From JAEXNA01 sp050486105 (GTDB lineage Bacteria > Vulcanimicrobiota > Xenobia > Xenobiales > JADMJV01), in the NCBI GenBank assembly GCA_050486105.1, contig JBJHCR010000041.1, positions 1-29,599 of the forward strand: 29,599 nt of DNA, given 5' to 3'. Shown here in pieces: positions 17,963 through 26,083 of this stretch. A model generated the notes under the pieces. That model was not told the origin of the DNA and did not search any database. It saw nothing but the letters and a program-made list of their open reading frames with translations. Each line of letters opens with the position of its first letter. Position 1 is the first letter of the stretch. Made by a program: the position numbers and the translations under genes.

Positions 17963-20326
17963 CTATCCAATCAGCTGGGAAGGGGCGTCACCTAACCCAT
18001 ATCTGGCCTGATGGAAGGTCCGCAAGAGGTCAATGTTGGGCTCAACACCGTATTCGCGATCGAGCAGAAGAGCGCAAGCTTCATATTGCTTCACCGTAAG
18101 TTCAGGCTGTCCAAGCCCTAGATGAGCTCGCATCTTCGCGTGGTGAGCCTCCTGCTGGTCAGGATTGAGTTGCAACAGACTAACCGAATATTCCAAGGCT
18201 TCTTGAAAGCGCTCATTGTCCAAGCTGTGCTCCACCAAATGCTCCAGAGCGGTGCTGACTTGTCGCTCCACCTGAGTGCGCACGGCTAGCGCCCAATCCA
18301 TATAACAACCTTCTAAATAGGGACCACCATAGAGGCGAGCCACCCTCCGAAAATGAGTCACAGCTTGGTCCGGCCGGCCGGAATGAAGGGCTTCCCTGCC
18401 CTCTCGATAGGCTTTATTGAGTTCTTCCAGGTCGTGCCAAAGAACAACTTGAGGATTCAAATGAAGAACATCCTTCTCTCTTGGCACCGGATCCCAACTC
18501 TCGGAATCCCCCCTACGAAAACATCTTCGAATCGAAGAAACTGCTGAATTTAAGTTTTTTCTGGCACTCTCACCTGGTCCCGGCCAAAACATATCCATGG
18601 CAGTCTCTACCAGTGTGGGTCGTCCCCACTTATAGGCCAAATAGAAGAAGAGATGCTTCACTTTCAAAGACTTCCAGCTGGACTCTTCTATGCGCTCATC
18701 ATCGAAATAGACTTCGAGAGACCCTAGAGACGTCACACGCAAGACTGGAGGAGCCGATGTCCCCTCCTTCAATCGCAAAGCTCGAACTCGCAGCTCCGGA
18801 TCGACATCTTGCACTAGGAGCTGCAGAACTTCACTTGGGACGCTGGAGTCATCAGATTCGTAAACGCCGAGTAGAAAAGTCCGAGTTCCCAGTCCCAGTC
18901 TCCCTTGGCGAAGCAGAATCGCGACCTCCTGGGGATGGTCCTTAATGAAAAGAGACGCCAACCGAGCCCCTTCGTCCAGACTTTGAGCTAGAGAAACCTC
19001 GATCAAATCCGGGAGAATGTGACTCAAACTTTCGAAGAGTTCGGAACGATAAATAGGATTAGCTAGAACTTCCAGGGCTTCCGAAAGCCAGGAAGCGGGG
19101 ACCTTTCGAGTTCGGTTAGCCAGCTTCAAGATAGCTCGAACTCTGGGGACCTCAAGCCTCACGGTCTTCAAGCTTTCAACAGCTCGAATCAAAAGTTTTT
19201 CTGCGGCGGGGTGTTCACTTCTATGGAGAATTTCAGCGGCTTCGAGTTGAGCTGTCGCTGAAGTCACCGGCCCCAGTTGTTCGGCCTCGATCAAAAGCCG
19301 TCGCACCGCCTGCTCGAGGTCTTTTCGGTTCCCCTGACCTGAAGCAACTCTGGCTGCACCGAGCCATCCTGCCACCGCAAGGTGGGATGTGGAGGCCTGC
19401 TCCAAGATCTCCCCATAGATCTTCTTGGCACCCGAGAAGTCTCCAGTTCGCTCCAGTGCCCCGGCTAAGCCTAAGAGGCCGGAGTAGTTCACCGCTTGCC
19501 GTTGAGGGGCGCTCTGCTTCTCACCGGCAACCCAGCTGAGATAAGCCTCTCGAATGCGCTGTTCAAGTTCCGGAAACCGCTCTAGAGCCTCGGGAGAGTG
19601 TTCGTCAGCGGAAAGCTCACGACATGCTAAACTCGCAAAGGCCGCAAGATCGGAGTTTGGGCTGTCCAGAGACTCCAAAGCAGCTCTCAGGGTTGAGAGG
19701 GTCAGGCCTTCAATGATGTCGTCGGGGACTTCGAGTTCCCGAAGGTGAAACAGCTGATTGATGATGGCGGCAGCCCTGAGCTCGCGCTGTTCTTCGGTCG
19801 ACATACCGCAATGAGAGCCTAAATTCGCCGCTAGGTCCGCAGCCGAAGCCACCTTTTCTTCGTGCAAACGGTCGGCCACTCGGCCCAGATGGTCCAGACT
19901 CCAAAACAAGGCCGAGCGGAGCCCGTGAACCTCTTGAAAACGCCTTCGCTCTAACACTCTCTGTGCTGCAAAATCATTGATTTGAGCTAGCAGGTCCTGC
20001 ATCTTGAAAGGCTTCTTCAAATAGGCGCCCACGTTGAGTCGAACCGCTCGCAGGGTCTCCTGTTCGCTGGCGTAGCCCGATATCACGATAGACCCGAGGT
20101 CTGGCTGGTGCTCCTTAGCCCGCTCGATGGCATCCAGCCCAGTCATGCCCTCCATGCGAATGTCAGCGATGATGAGGTCGAAATGCTCTGAGCGAGCCAG
20201 ACTTAAGGCCTCCTCCCCTCCTCCGGCCGCACTGACCTGGTATCCTCGGTCCTCGAGGACTTCAACCAGCAGCTCCCGCATATCCTGATCGTCCTCGAGG
20301 ACTAAAATTCTGACAGCAGATTGCAT
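17963..20326 (-). CDS. Response regulator with REC, TPR-like and SARP/BTAD output domains
   Basis: The 787-residue protein has an N-terminal receiver with the acidic pocket EDD at 11-13, phospho-acceptor Asp55 (LIIADIRMEG), Ser83 and Lys105. About 400 residues of helical repeat-like sequence follow. From about residue 530 a winged-helix SARP DNA-binding segment appears (VTSLGSLEVYFDDERI, VKHLFFYLAYKWGRPT, RKNLNSAVSSIRRCF). A C-terminal BTAD TPR domain ends the protein. SARP proteins are usually transcription activators that bind direct repeats. It pairs with the kinase gene just downstream and is divergent from the GspF-like gene, so the pilus region is a plausible target. ATG 20326 places the receiver at the very N-terminus. 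Confidence 0.92.
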   Translation of the reverse strand: MQSAVRILVLEDDQDMRELLVEVLEDRGYQVSAAGGGEEALSLARSEHFDLIIADIRMEGMTGLDAIERAKEHQPDLGSIVISGYASEQETLRAVRLNVGAYLKKPFKMQDLLAQINDFAAQRVLERRRFQEVHGLRSALFWSLDHLGRVADRLHEEKVASAADLAANLGSHCGMSTEEQRELRAAAIINQLFHLRELEVPDDIIEGLTLSTLRAALESLDSPNSDLAAFASLACRELSADEHSPEALERFPELEQRIREAYLSWVAGEKQSAPQRQAVNYSGLLGLAGALERTGDFSGAKKIYGEILEQASTSHLAVAGWLGAARVASGQGNRKDLEQAVRRLLIEAEQLGPVTSATAQLEAAEILHRSEHPAAEKLLIRAVESLKTVRLEVPRVRAILKLANRTRKVPASWLSEALEVLANPIYRSELFESLSHILPDLIEVSLAQSLDEGARLASLFIKDHPQEVAILLRQGRLGLGTRTFLLGVYESDDSSVPSEVLQLLVQDVDPELRVRALRLKEGTSAPPVLRVTSLGSLEVYFDDERIEESSWKSLKVKHLFFYLAYKWGRPTLVETAMDMFWPGPGESARKNLNSAVSSIRRCFRRGDSESWDPVPREKDVLHLNPQVVLWHDLEELNKAYREGREALHSGRPDQAVTHFRRVARLYGGPYLEGCYMDWALAVRTQVERQVSTALEHLVEHSLDNERFQEALEYSVSLLQLNPDQQEAHHAKMRAHLGLGQPELTVKQYEACALLLDREYGVEPNIDLLRTFHQARYGLGDAPSQLIG

Positions 20327-20364
20327 AGCTCAAGACTTTCGAACAAAGGCCGCTCTTCCCTGGG

Positions 20365-20389
20365 GTTCAGAAACTCAGATCTTCTGAAC
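20365..20389. promoter_or_regulatory. Inverted repeat in the regulator/GspF divergent promoter region
   Basis: GTTCAGAA (20365-20372) and TTCTGAAC (20382-20389) are perfect inverted arms around a 9-bp spacer, with a further TTCAG at 20395-20399. It is centred between the two divergent starts and could be an operator for a dimeric regulator. No function is demonstrated. Confidence 0.45.
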
Positions 20390-20434
20390 TCTCTTTCAGC
20401 AAGAAATGACTCGAATTCAGCGAAACAAGCACCC

Positions 20435-21514
20435 ATGGAATCTAAGCCCGAGTACTGGCGGCAAAGAGCACGATGTTCTCCCACGGTGGTGGTCGGCTTC
20501 TATCGAGAATTAGCGACATTATTGGCCTCTGGAATCAGTATTGTGGACGCCTTGCAAGTCTCCATCGACTATTCAAGCGACGACACCATGCCTCTGGTCG
20601 CCGCCGAACTCCAGCAGATGGTCAGTTCTGGCTATCCCTTGTCCATAGCTATGGAGCAGTTTCCACGAATTTTTTCCAACCTGTCCGTGGCCCTGGTTCG
20701 CTTGGGAGAGGATGGAGGTTCTCTCATCAATCAACTCCAACAGCTCTGCATTTGGATGGAGCGAGACAACAAGCTTCGAAGACAGGTCGTTTCCGCTCTC
20801 ACCTATCCGGCCTTCGCCCTCGTAATCACCGTGATCCTGACTTTGATCCTTTTTCTCTCAGTGGTTCCAGACTTCATGCTGATGTTCGACGAGATGGGCA
20901 TCGAGCTGCCTTTGCCAACCAAGGTCTTGTCCTTTCTCACTCTTTGGATAACCAACCCCACGACTTGGGCTATTCTCTCAGTGATCAGCCTGATAGCTCT
21001 CTACCTCTCCCGGAGCACCTTGGAAACCGAACAAGGGCAAGCTGCGGTCTACGGCTTTGCCCTCAAGCTTCCGGTCTTTGGGACGCTCCTCCGAGATTGC
21101 GCGACTGCTCGTTTCGCCTTCGCCGCTTCAACCATGCTCCGTTCAGGAGGTAACCTGCTCAACGGATTGAGATTGTCGGCAAGAGCGAGCGGTAGCCCCC
21201 TGATGGCCCAGGATTCTGCCGCTATTGTCCGAGCTTTAGGAGACGGGCTCTCCCTTTCAGAGCATATGTCCAAACACACCCATATCTATCCAAAATTGTG
21301 TGCCCAACTCACTGCAGTGGGTGAAGAGGCCGCCAAACTTCCGGAGATGTTCACCTGTATGGCTGAACACTATGAGTCCGAACTGGAGTACCAAATCCGA
21401 CTCGCGACAGCACTCTTGGAGCCTATCCTCATGGGTTCCGTGGCCTTTGTGGTCGGCTCCGTGGTCATGGCAGTGTTCCTCCCTATGTATGGTTTTATCT
21501 CTCAGATCCAATAG
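20435..21514 (+). CDS. GspF/PilC-type platform protein lacking the usual N-terminal module
   Basis: This inner-membrane platform protein belongs to type II secretion or type IV pilus machines. Two T2SF domains are present (FYRELATLLASGISIVDAL at about residue 20 and ARFAFAASTMLRSGGNLLNG at about 225). Three hydrophobic helices are visible (around 130-155, 180-200 and 330-355). The G-E-x-G turn (RLGEDGGSLI) and AVGEEAAKLPEMF are typical. The 359-residue length from ATG 20435 is short because the FxYxAxDxxGxxxxG leader module of classical GspF is absent; further in-frame sequence up to 20321 does not resemble it. A segment resembling that leader occurs in the protein at 23166. No Shine-Dalgarno is obvious. 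Confidence 0.92.
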   Translation: MESKPEYWRQRARCSPTVVVGFYRELATLLASGISIVDALQVSIDYSSDDTMPLVAAELQQMVSSGYPLSIAMEQFPRIFSNLSVALVRLGEDGGSLINQLQQLCIWMERDNKLRRQVVSALTYPAFALVITVILTLILFLSVVPDFMLMFDEMGIELPLPTKVLSFLTLWITNPTTWAILSVISLIALYLSRSTLETEQGQAAVYGFALKLPVFGTLLRDCATARFAFAASTMLRSGGNLLNGLRLSARASGSPLMAQDSAAIVRALGDGLSLSEHMSKHTHIYPKLCAQLTAVGEEAAKLPEMFTCMAEHYESELEYQIRLATALLEPILMGSVAFVVGSVVMAVFLPMYGFISQIQ

Positions 21515-21533
21515 CTTCTTGGGAAGAAGACGA

Positions 21534-21565
21534 GCAAAGGCCAGGCGGTACCGCCTGGCCTTTGC
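21534..21565. terminator. 32-bp perfect palindrome, probable bidirectional terminator
   Basis: Bases 21534-21549 are the exact reverse complement of 21550-21565, centre GTAC. It lies 20 bp from each of the two convergent stop codons. The inner 22 bp (21539-21560) have the form GGCCAGG-CG-GTAC-CG-CCTGGCC. The palindrome at 5545 has AA/TT where this has CG/CG. No T-run follows. Confidence 0.75.
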
Positions 21566-21585
21566 CGCCGTGTATGTGCCAAAGA

Positions 21586-21981
21586 TCACTTGCGCCCGGG
21601 AAGAGACGCGCTTTTCCCCAGCAACTTAGTCAAGTTCCTGATAGACCTCGAAAGACCGCGAACCGACCTCGATAGACCTCGGGTTGTTCTTCGATTCAGA
21701 GCCTGTTGCCGATTAGAGTTCGTGGTGTTTGGGGCCCCAAAATTTGGCGAAATGGTCTGAGAGAAGCCCCCCGCCGGAGCAGCCATTGCCCCGAAACTAG
21801 CCATCGGTGCTAGAAAACCGAGACCCATGGTGGAACTCGCCATCCCCTGCAAGGTAGGCAGGAGACTGTTGAGTTGTGCACTGGGCTGTCCTGCTCCAAA
21901 CGCGATTCCGCTCGACTGAGCAAAGGGTTGAGGAGCACCGAAAAAGAGATTGTTCTGGAATGTGTTGTGATTGATGTTCAT
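21586..21981 (-). CDS. Small Gly/Ala/Gln-rich protein of unknown function with a basic repeat tail
   Basis: ATG 21981 is preceded by GGAGGT at ideal spacing and gives 131 residues. The N-terminal two-thirds are rich in Gly, Ala, Ser, Phe and Met, with no signal peptide. The C-terminus is basic and repeats RGLSRS twice (TRGLSRSVRGLSRSIRNL), suggesting an amphipathic helix. I recognise no family. It is divergent from the CHAP-like hydrolase gene at 22239 and converges on the GspF-like gene across a palindrome. A gene in the same relative position occurs at 28114-28353 beside the second hydrolase gene. Confidence 0.75.
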   Translation of the reverse strand: MNINHNTFQNNLFFGAPQPFAQSSGIAFGAGQPSAQLNSLLPTLQGMASSTMGLGFLAPMASFGAMAAPAGGFSQTISPNFGAPNTTNSNRQQALNRRTTRGLSRSVRGLSRSIRNLTKLLGKSASLPGRK

Positions 21982-22054
21982 TGGATACCTCCGTTGTTTT
22001 CTGAGCCCAGCATACGGAGTCCGACCTGCGGGAAAATAACCTGAATCCCTCATT

Positions 22055-22071
22055 TATTAACAAAGTGTAAA
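22055..22071 (-). promoter_or_regulatory. 11-bp-phased direct repeat (TTTACA, then TTAATA)
   Basis: On the minus strand TTTACA (22071-22066) and TTAATA (22060-22055) begin 11 bp apart, one helical turn, about 75-90 bp upstream of the small gene at 21981. OmpR/PhoB-family regulators bind repeats with this phasing. A closely similar box lies at the same distance from the gene at 28353. Confidence 0.4.
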
Positions 22072-22134
22072 AGAATCACCATCTTCTGCGTGGGAAGAGA
22101 GTTCGGCCGTTTCCGGCATGGTGGGGTGAACAAG

Positions 22135-22151
22135 TTTACATTCTGTTCAAT
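22135..22151 (+). promoter_or_regulatory. Second 11-bp-phased repeat upstream of the 22239 gene
   Basis: TTTACA (22135-22140) and TTCAAT (22146-22151) begin 11 bp apart on the plus strand, about 90-100 bp before the ATG at 22239. Taken alone this is weak; it gains some support from the similar arrangement at 28490-28505. Confidence 0.3.
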
Positions 22152-22238
22152 TATCAAGACCGTATCGCAACTCTCAAGACGTCGTGCTGATTCAGGATCC
22201 TAGGGAGAACAACAATCTCTATAATAAGGAGCGCTCCC

Positions 22239-23117
22239 ATGCAAATAACGAACTCAGGATTCCACCCACTCCAATTCTTAAATCAAAACGGTCCAATCGC
22301 CGCTCCCGATTTGGGACAGCTACCCTTGCCTCTCCAAGACCAGGACCTGATGATGCTTCTGGCCATGCTGGGTCCCATGATTGACACGGCTATGCCAGGG
22401 AGCCAGGGTCTCGGCCTACTCCCTTCAACCCCCACCTTCGGTGGAGGCCCGGCCGTTTCTCCTCCATCGAGCGGGATGAGCAGTTTCCTCGGAGGCTCTT
22501 CTGGCTCCGCTCCGAGCGGTGGAAGCAGTGGATATGTCCCAAGTTCCGGAAGTGGAACGTCGGCTGCCGCTTCGTCAAGTTCGAGTGCCTCAAACTCAGC
22601 TCCGGTGGACGTCAACCAGATCCAGGGGGGAACCGAATGGGGACGGAAGCTCGCAGCAGAAGCGCGAAGTCACGCTACCGGAAGTGGAGGATGGTGCTTT
22701 AAGTACGTCGGTGAGTCCCTGAGAAAGTTCGGTGTTCAAACCAGCGGAGCAAGCGCCTATATGGCAGGAGACCAACTTGCCCAGAGTGACAAATTCCGTG
22801 AAGCAAAGATCGACCCAAAGAACTTCAAGAAGCTGCCTCCCGGAGCGGTGGTCGTTTGGGACAAAGGCAATGGACATCCTCACGGCCACATCTCCATCGC
22901 GCTTGGAGATGGGAAAGAAGCCAGTGACGTGATTAGAGACCAGATCACCGACTATGGAACATCGGCTCGGGTCTTTCTGCCTAAAGGCGCCAAGAAAGCC
23001 TCCACGAATCCCAAGCCCGCCCCCCCCCCAAAGAGCAACCCCCCTAAGACTCCAAAGGCCACCAGTCCGCAGCCGAAGAAAGTTAGCCCGGCCAAGCCCC
23101 CGACTCGAAGCACCTGA
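22239..23117 (+). CDS. CHAP-like Cys/His hydrolase with Ser/Gly-rich N-terminus
   Basis: ATG 22239 follows AAGGAG. Residues 1-65 are hydrophobic/polar without a signal peptide, and residues 66-125 are Ser/Gly/Pro-rich low complexity. A CHAP-like domain covers about 130-250, with Cys153 in GGWCFKYVGESL and the His motif HPHGHISIALGDG (His213-His217). PPGAVVVWDKG matches the conserved strand before the His. CHAP domains are amidases or peptidases, mostly acting on peptidoglycan. The tail after residue 250 is a Pro/Lys-rich segment containing a run of ten C bases (23020-23029). It is the first gene of a six-gene run into the pseudopilins, so a role in opening or remodelling the cell wall for the pilus, or as its cargo, is inferred. 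Confidence 0.88.
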   Translation: MQITNSGFHPLQFLNQNGPIAAPDLGQLPLPLQDQDLMMLLAMLGPMIDTAMPGSQGLGLLPSTPTFGGGPAVSPPSSGMSSFLGGSSGSAPSGGSSGYVPSSGSGTSAAASSSSSASNSAPVDVNQIQGGTEWGRKLAAEARSHATGSGGWCFKYVGESLRKFGVQTSGASAYMAGDQLAQSDKFREAKIDPKNFKKLPPGAVVVWDKGNGHPHGHISIALGDGKEASDVIRDQITDYGTSARVFLPKGAKKASTNPKPAPPPKSNPPKTPKATSPQPKKVSPAKPPTRST

Positions 23118-23165
23118 GCCTTTTGTCCCTAGTCAAAAAATGCTATGCTCTGGAAAGGAGATCGC

Positions 23166-23900
23166 GTGGCTAGATTTCGATTCAAGCTCATCGATAGTCA
23201 GGGACGGCGCCGTAGCGGAGTACTGAGAGCGCCTGACCGAGCGGCCGCGGAACGTGAATTGCTCGCCAAACTCTGCCAGATTGAAGAACTGTCAGAATTG
23301 GAAGAAACCACACCGCAGAGGCAGACCGAAAACAAGCTTTCGTCCTCCTTCCCCGGGGGACGCTCGGTTCATCTAGGGCTCTCCCTCGTTGCGGTCTGCT
23401 TATTGGCGGCGTCTTTCCTCCTCCCTTTGGGGACGAGCAGTCCCACTCACGCGACAGAACTCCAAGAGGAGAGTCTTGAACTTAGGGTGCTCGGTTCTAT
23501 CGACACCAGCAAGTCCGAATTGAGTGACAGTGAACTAGATGCGCTAGTGCTGTTGGCGGTCTTTCCAGAACTCCCTTATGAAGTTGGGCATTCTTGGACT
23601 CTTGGAGGGTCGGACTTTGACCTCGCGGTGGATATCCTAGCGGCCTCTCGGCCAACGAAGATGCACTTCGAAGCCAGTACCGGTCAGCATCGTTGGCGGC
23701 TCGAACACGACTTTGCCGTCGCCGACGCAGGCGCTGTCCGGGTGGGAACCATTCAAGTAAAGCGTCCTCTAAAGGCTGAAACTCCAGCGTCGAGTCCGGC
23801 CCCTAGAAGTCGAATCCGTAGCACCACGCCCGACACCCAAAGGAGACTCAAAGATCTCAGTAAACCAGAAATCAAACGATTGATGAGGCGCGGACGATGA
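23166..23900 (+). CDS. Single-pass membrane protein with a GspF N-terminal-like leader
   Basis: GTG 23166 is chosen because AAAGGAG ends six bases before it; the ATG at 23145 lies upstream of that site. Residues 1-45 (RFRFKLIDSQGRRRSGVL, then AxxRAAAERELLAKL) resemble the leader module of GspF proteins. One transmembrane helix lies at about 69-89. The remaining 155 residues are predicted extracytoplasmic, with a Pro/Arg-rich end. Nothing else is recognised. Its stop overlaps the GspH-like start by four bases (ATGA). By position it could be an assembly factor of GspL/GspM or PilN/PilO type that links the platform to the pseudopilins, but that is inference. Confidence 0.82.
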   Translation: MARFRFKLIDSQGRRRSGVLRAPDRAAAERELLAKLCQIEELSELEETTPQRQTENKLSSSFPGGRSVHLGLSLVAVCLLAASFLLPLGTSSPTHATELQEESLELRVLGSIDTSKSELSDSELDALVLLAVFPELPYEVGHSWTLGGSDFDLAVDILAASRPTKMHFEASTGQHRWRLEHDFAVADAGAVRVGTIQVKRPLKAETPASSPAPRSRIRSTTPDTQRRLKDLSKPEIKRLMRRGR

Positions 23901-26083
23901 AGCTCGTGTATTCCCAGGCCAGAGGCCTATCCATGATGGAACTCATCCTGGCAACAGCGCTCTTAGGGCTGATGTCCGTGTTCGGCCTCCTCTCCCTAAA
24001 GCATGGTCGAGGTTCCTCGCAAACCCAAAGTCTGGCCCAGGAGATCGCTGAAGAGTTCAAGTCTGCCCGAGAGCTCGCCATCGCTCGCCAGATGCCGGTC
24101 GCTCTGGTGTTCCCCAGCAACACGGGCTCAACGGGGATGAGTGCCTCGTTCTACCAGTTGGAAGGGGTCTCAAGCCCCAGGGTAACTCGGTCCTTCAACT
24201 ACAGCTCATCTTTCCCTGAGGCTTGCTTCTTCTGGGGCATCTGGGGGTCAGGAGAGTCTGACCGACAAGGACCGGCCCCGATCGGTCTCGACTTTGACCC
24301 AAGCTTGTGGCTCCCCTTACCTGAGCCGACGGATTACGCTTTGATCTTCTCCCCTTCGGGAGTCCCGAGCAGTAATGGTCTCCCAGTTTTTGATGGAGAG
24401 TATCGACTCCTGGTCAGCCAAGGGGCCGAGGAAGGGGGCGTCGCCTGGAGTGAAGCCAACGGACTCAGCCTGTTCTCGCTCACTTCAATGGCTAAACCAT
24501 TTACGGTGCGTATCAGCCAAACGGGTGCCGTCACTGTAAGTCCAGGATTGGTTGGCGGCAGTGGAGTGACCCAACGGGACGCCCTGCCCGTCGATAACCT
24601 CGCCAGCCATATGCCCCAACGGCAGCAGAGCACCTCACCTCCGGAGATCGTATCCTTGCGCACCGAACCCACTCCGAGCTACCAGGCTGAAGAGGGAACG
24701 GTAACCTTCGTCCCAGTAGAGGGCTATATCACTCTAGTTGCTGAAGCCACCCACGCCTCAGGCGATGAACTTTCGGTCCGATGGTCGGGCGATGGAGGTT
24801 CCTTCTCCTCGCAGAACCCTACCCCTATGTCCTGGGATTCGAAGCTGCAGAGATGGGTTAGTCGCTGGACATGGACTCCTCCCGCTGATGCCATCCCTAG
24901 TGAGACGTTCAACCTAGTCTGTCACGTTCGAGACTCGGAGGGTCGAGAGGTCAGCCAGCAACTGGGTGCAGGAATTTCCATCTACATGGTGGCTGCTGAC
25001 CGATTGGCCATCATCTCTTCTGATGATTGGTGGGAGCACTTTTATGTCTCCTGGATGAACCCTCGAGGAACGAACGTTATTGACGTCACCGTTCCCATGA
25101 AGGCCTGGGAGCAACTCACTCCGGTTTGGGCCCCCAATGGAACGAAACTCGCTTTCTACTCAGGAGATTTCGCCGATCAGGCCAACAGCAACGACTGGTG
25201 GGGAACCTTTGAAGCCACTCTCTTCATCGTCAACTACGATGGAACTCACTTGCGCCCACTCTTCGAATGCCGAGGAGACATCACCGATTATATGTTTGGC
25301 CCGAGTTTCTCACCCTCTGGAGCCCATGTGGCATTCAGTGCTTATCTAGACGATAATCTGATGAATTCTCGAGTCCGAGCTGTCGAAGTCTTCGGTAATC
25401 CTAACCCTGTTCGGGTCACCGACGAGTCCGGAAATCCTGATGCTGGCTCTGTCGAGCATACGGAGGTCAGTTGGCACCCCTCGAAAAACCTTATTCTGTA
25501 CACCTCCACAAATAGGAATACAGGGGAAAGCGCCATTCGAGTCACCCGGTTTCCCACGACTTTGCCGGTGAGCAAACCCGCTGACGACTGGCCAATCGTC
25601 AGTACCGGCCCAGGACCATTTCACAATACCGTCAGCGGTGGGCACTGGTCACACGACGGTCGAAGAATCGTCTATACTCAAGGAGGGCGACTTTTCGTAC
25701 ATCGTGTCGACGCGAACGCTCGGCCCGTTGGAGCGCCAATCGATCTCACCCCACCCGGAGCCTTCGATGCCGTGTATCCTCGGTTCTCTCCGAGGGGCAA
25801 CCGTATCTCGGTCGTCGATTGGAACACGGATAATCTCTGGGTGGTGAGGCCCAACGATCTCGACAGCGACACCGACAACGAATACCTCCAAGTGACCACG
25901 ATAGGCGATATTTATGGCTACAATTGGAGTCCGGATGGTCGCCGCTTCGTCTTCGCAACCTATGACTCTCAGCTCTTTGTGGTTTCTTCGGGAGGTGGCT
26001 CGGCGCTTGAGATTACTCCGGAGAACTTTAACGTCTACACTACTCCGGCCTGGTGGTCTCCCACGGGGTGGGTTGCCGAGTGA
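23897..26083 (+). CDS. Giant GspH-like pseudopilin fused to an Ig-like domain and a TolB-like beta-propeller
   Basis: The prepilin motif RG|LSMMELILATALLGL gives cleavage after Gly10 and Glu at mature position 5. The GspH-like domain runs to about residue 230 (ARELAIARQMPVALVF, DYALIFSPSGVPSSNG, FTVRISQTGAVTV). Residues 250-360 form an Ig/PKD-like module (RWTWTPPADAIP, VRDSEGREVSQ). Residues 365-728 contain repeated propeller blades of PD40/TolB type (TPVWAPNGTKLAFYSG, FSPSGAHVAFSA, WSHDGRRIVYTQGG, FSPRGNRISVVD, WSPDGRRFVFAT). Normal GspH is under 200 residues; this one is 728. The fusion is continuous in one clean frame and the gene overlaps both neighbours. A pseudopilus carrying this subunit would display a propeller, perhaps for binding. 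Confidence 0.93.
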   Translation: MKLVYSQARGLSMMELILATALLGLMSVFGLLSLKHGRGSSQTQSLAQEIAEEFKSARELAIARQMPVALVFPSNTGSTGMSASFYQLEGVSSPRVTRSFNYSSSFPEACFFWGIWGSGESDRQGPAPIGLDFDPSLWLPLPEPTDYALIFSPSGVPSSNGLPVFDGEYRLLVSQGAEEGGVAWSEANGLSLFSLTSMAKPFTVRISQTGAVTVSPGLVGGSGVTQRDALPVDNLASHMPQRQQSTSPPEIVSLRTEPTPSYQAEEGTVTFVPVEGYITLVAEATHASGDELSVRWSGDGGSFSSQNPTPMSWDSKLQRWVSRWTWTPPADAIPSETFNLVCHVRDSEGREVSQQLGAGISIYMVAADRLAIISSDDWWEHFYVSWMNPRGTNVIDVTVPMKAWEQLTPVWAPNGTKLAFYSGDFADQANSNDWWGTFEATLFIVNYDGTHLRPLFECRGDITDYMFGPSFSPSGAHVAFSAYLDDNLMNSRVRAVEVFGNPNPVRVTDESGNPDAGSVEHTEVSWHPSKNLILYTSTNRNTGESAIRVTRFPTTLPVSKPADDWPIVSTGPGPFHNTVSGGHWSHDGRRIVYTQGGRLFVHRVDANARPVGAPIDLTPPGAFDAVYPRFSPRGNRISVVDWNTDNLWVVRPNDLDSDTDNEYLQVTTIGDIYGYNWSPDGRRFVFATYDSQLFVVSSGGGSALEITPENFNVYTTPAWWSPTGWVAE

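Noticed and set aside
20473..21153. Plus-strand open frame of 226 codons within the GspF-like gene
   Set aside because: It is an alternate-frame shadow of the T2SF coding sequence without domain features.
22219..22224. TATAAT just before the 22239 gene as a -10 box
   Set aside because: It lies directly next to the ribosome-binding site, which would leave almost no leader, and no -35 box is at the right distance.
23123..23149. TTGTCC...TATGCT as a promoter for the 23166 gene
   Set aside because: The spacer is only 15 bp and the predicted transcript start would fall on the Shine-Dalgarno site.
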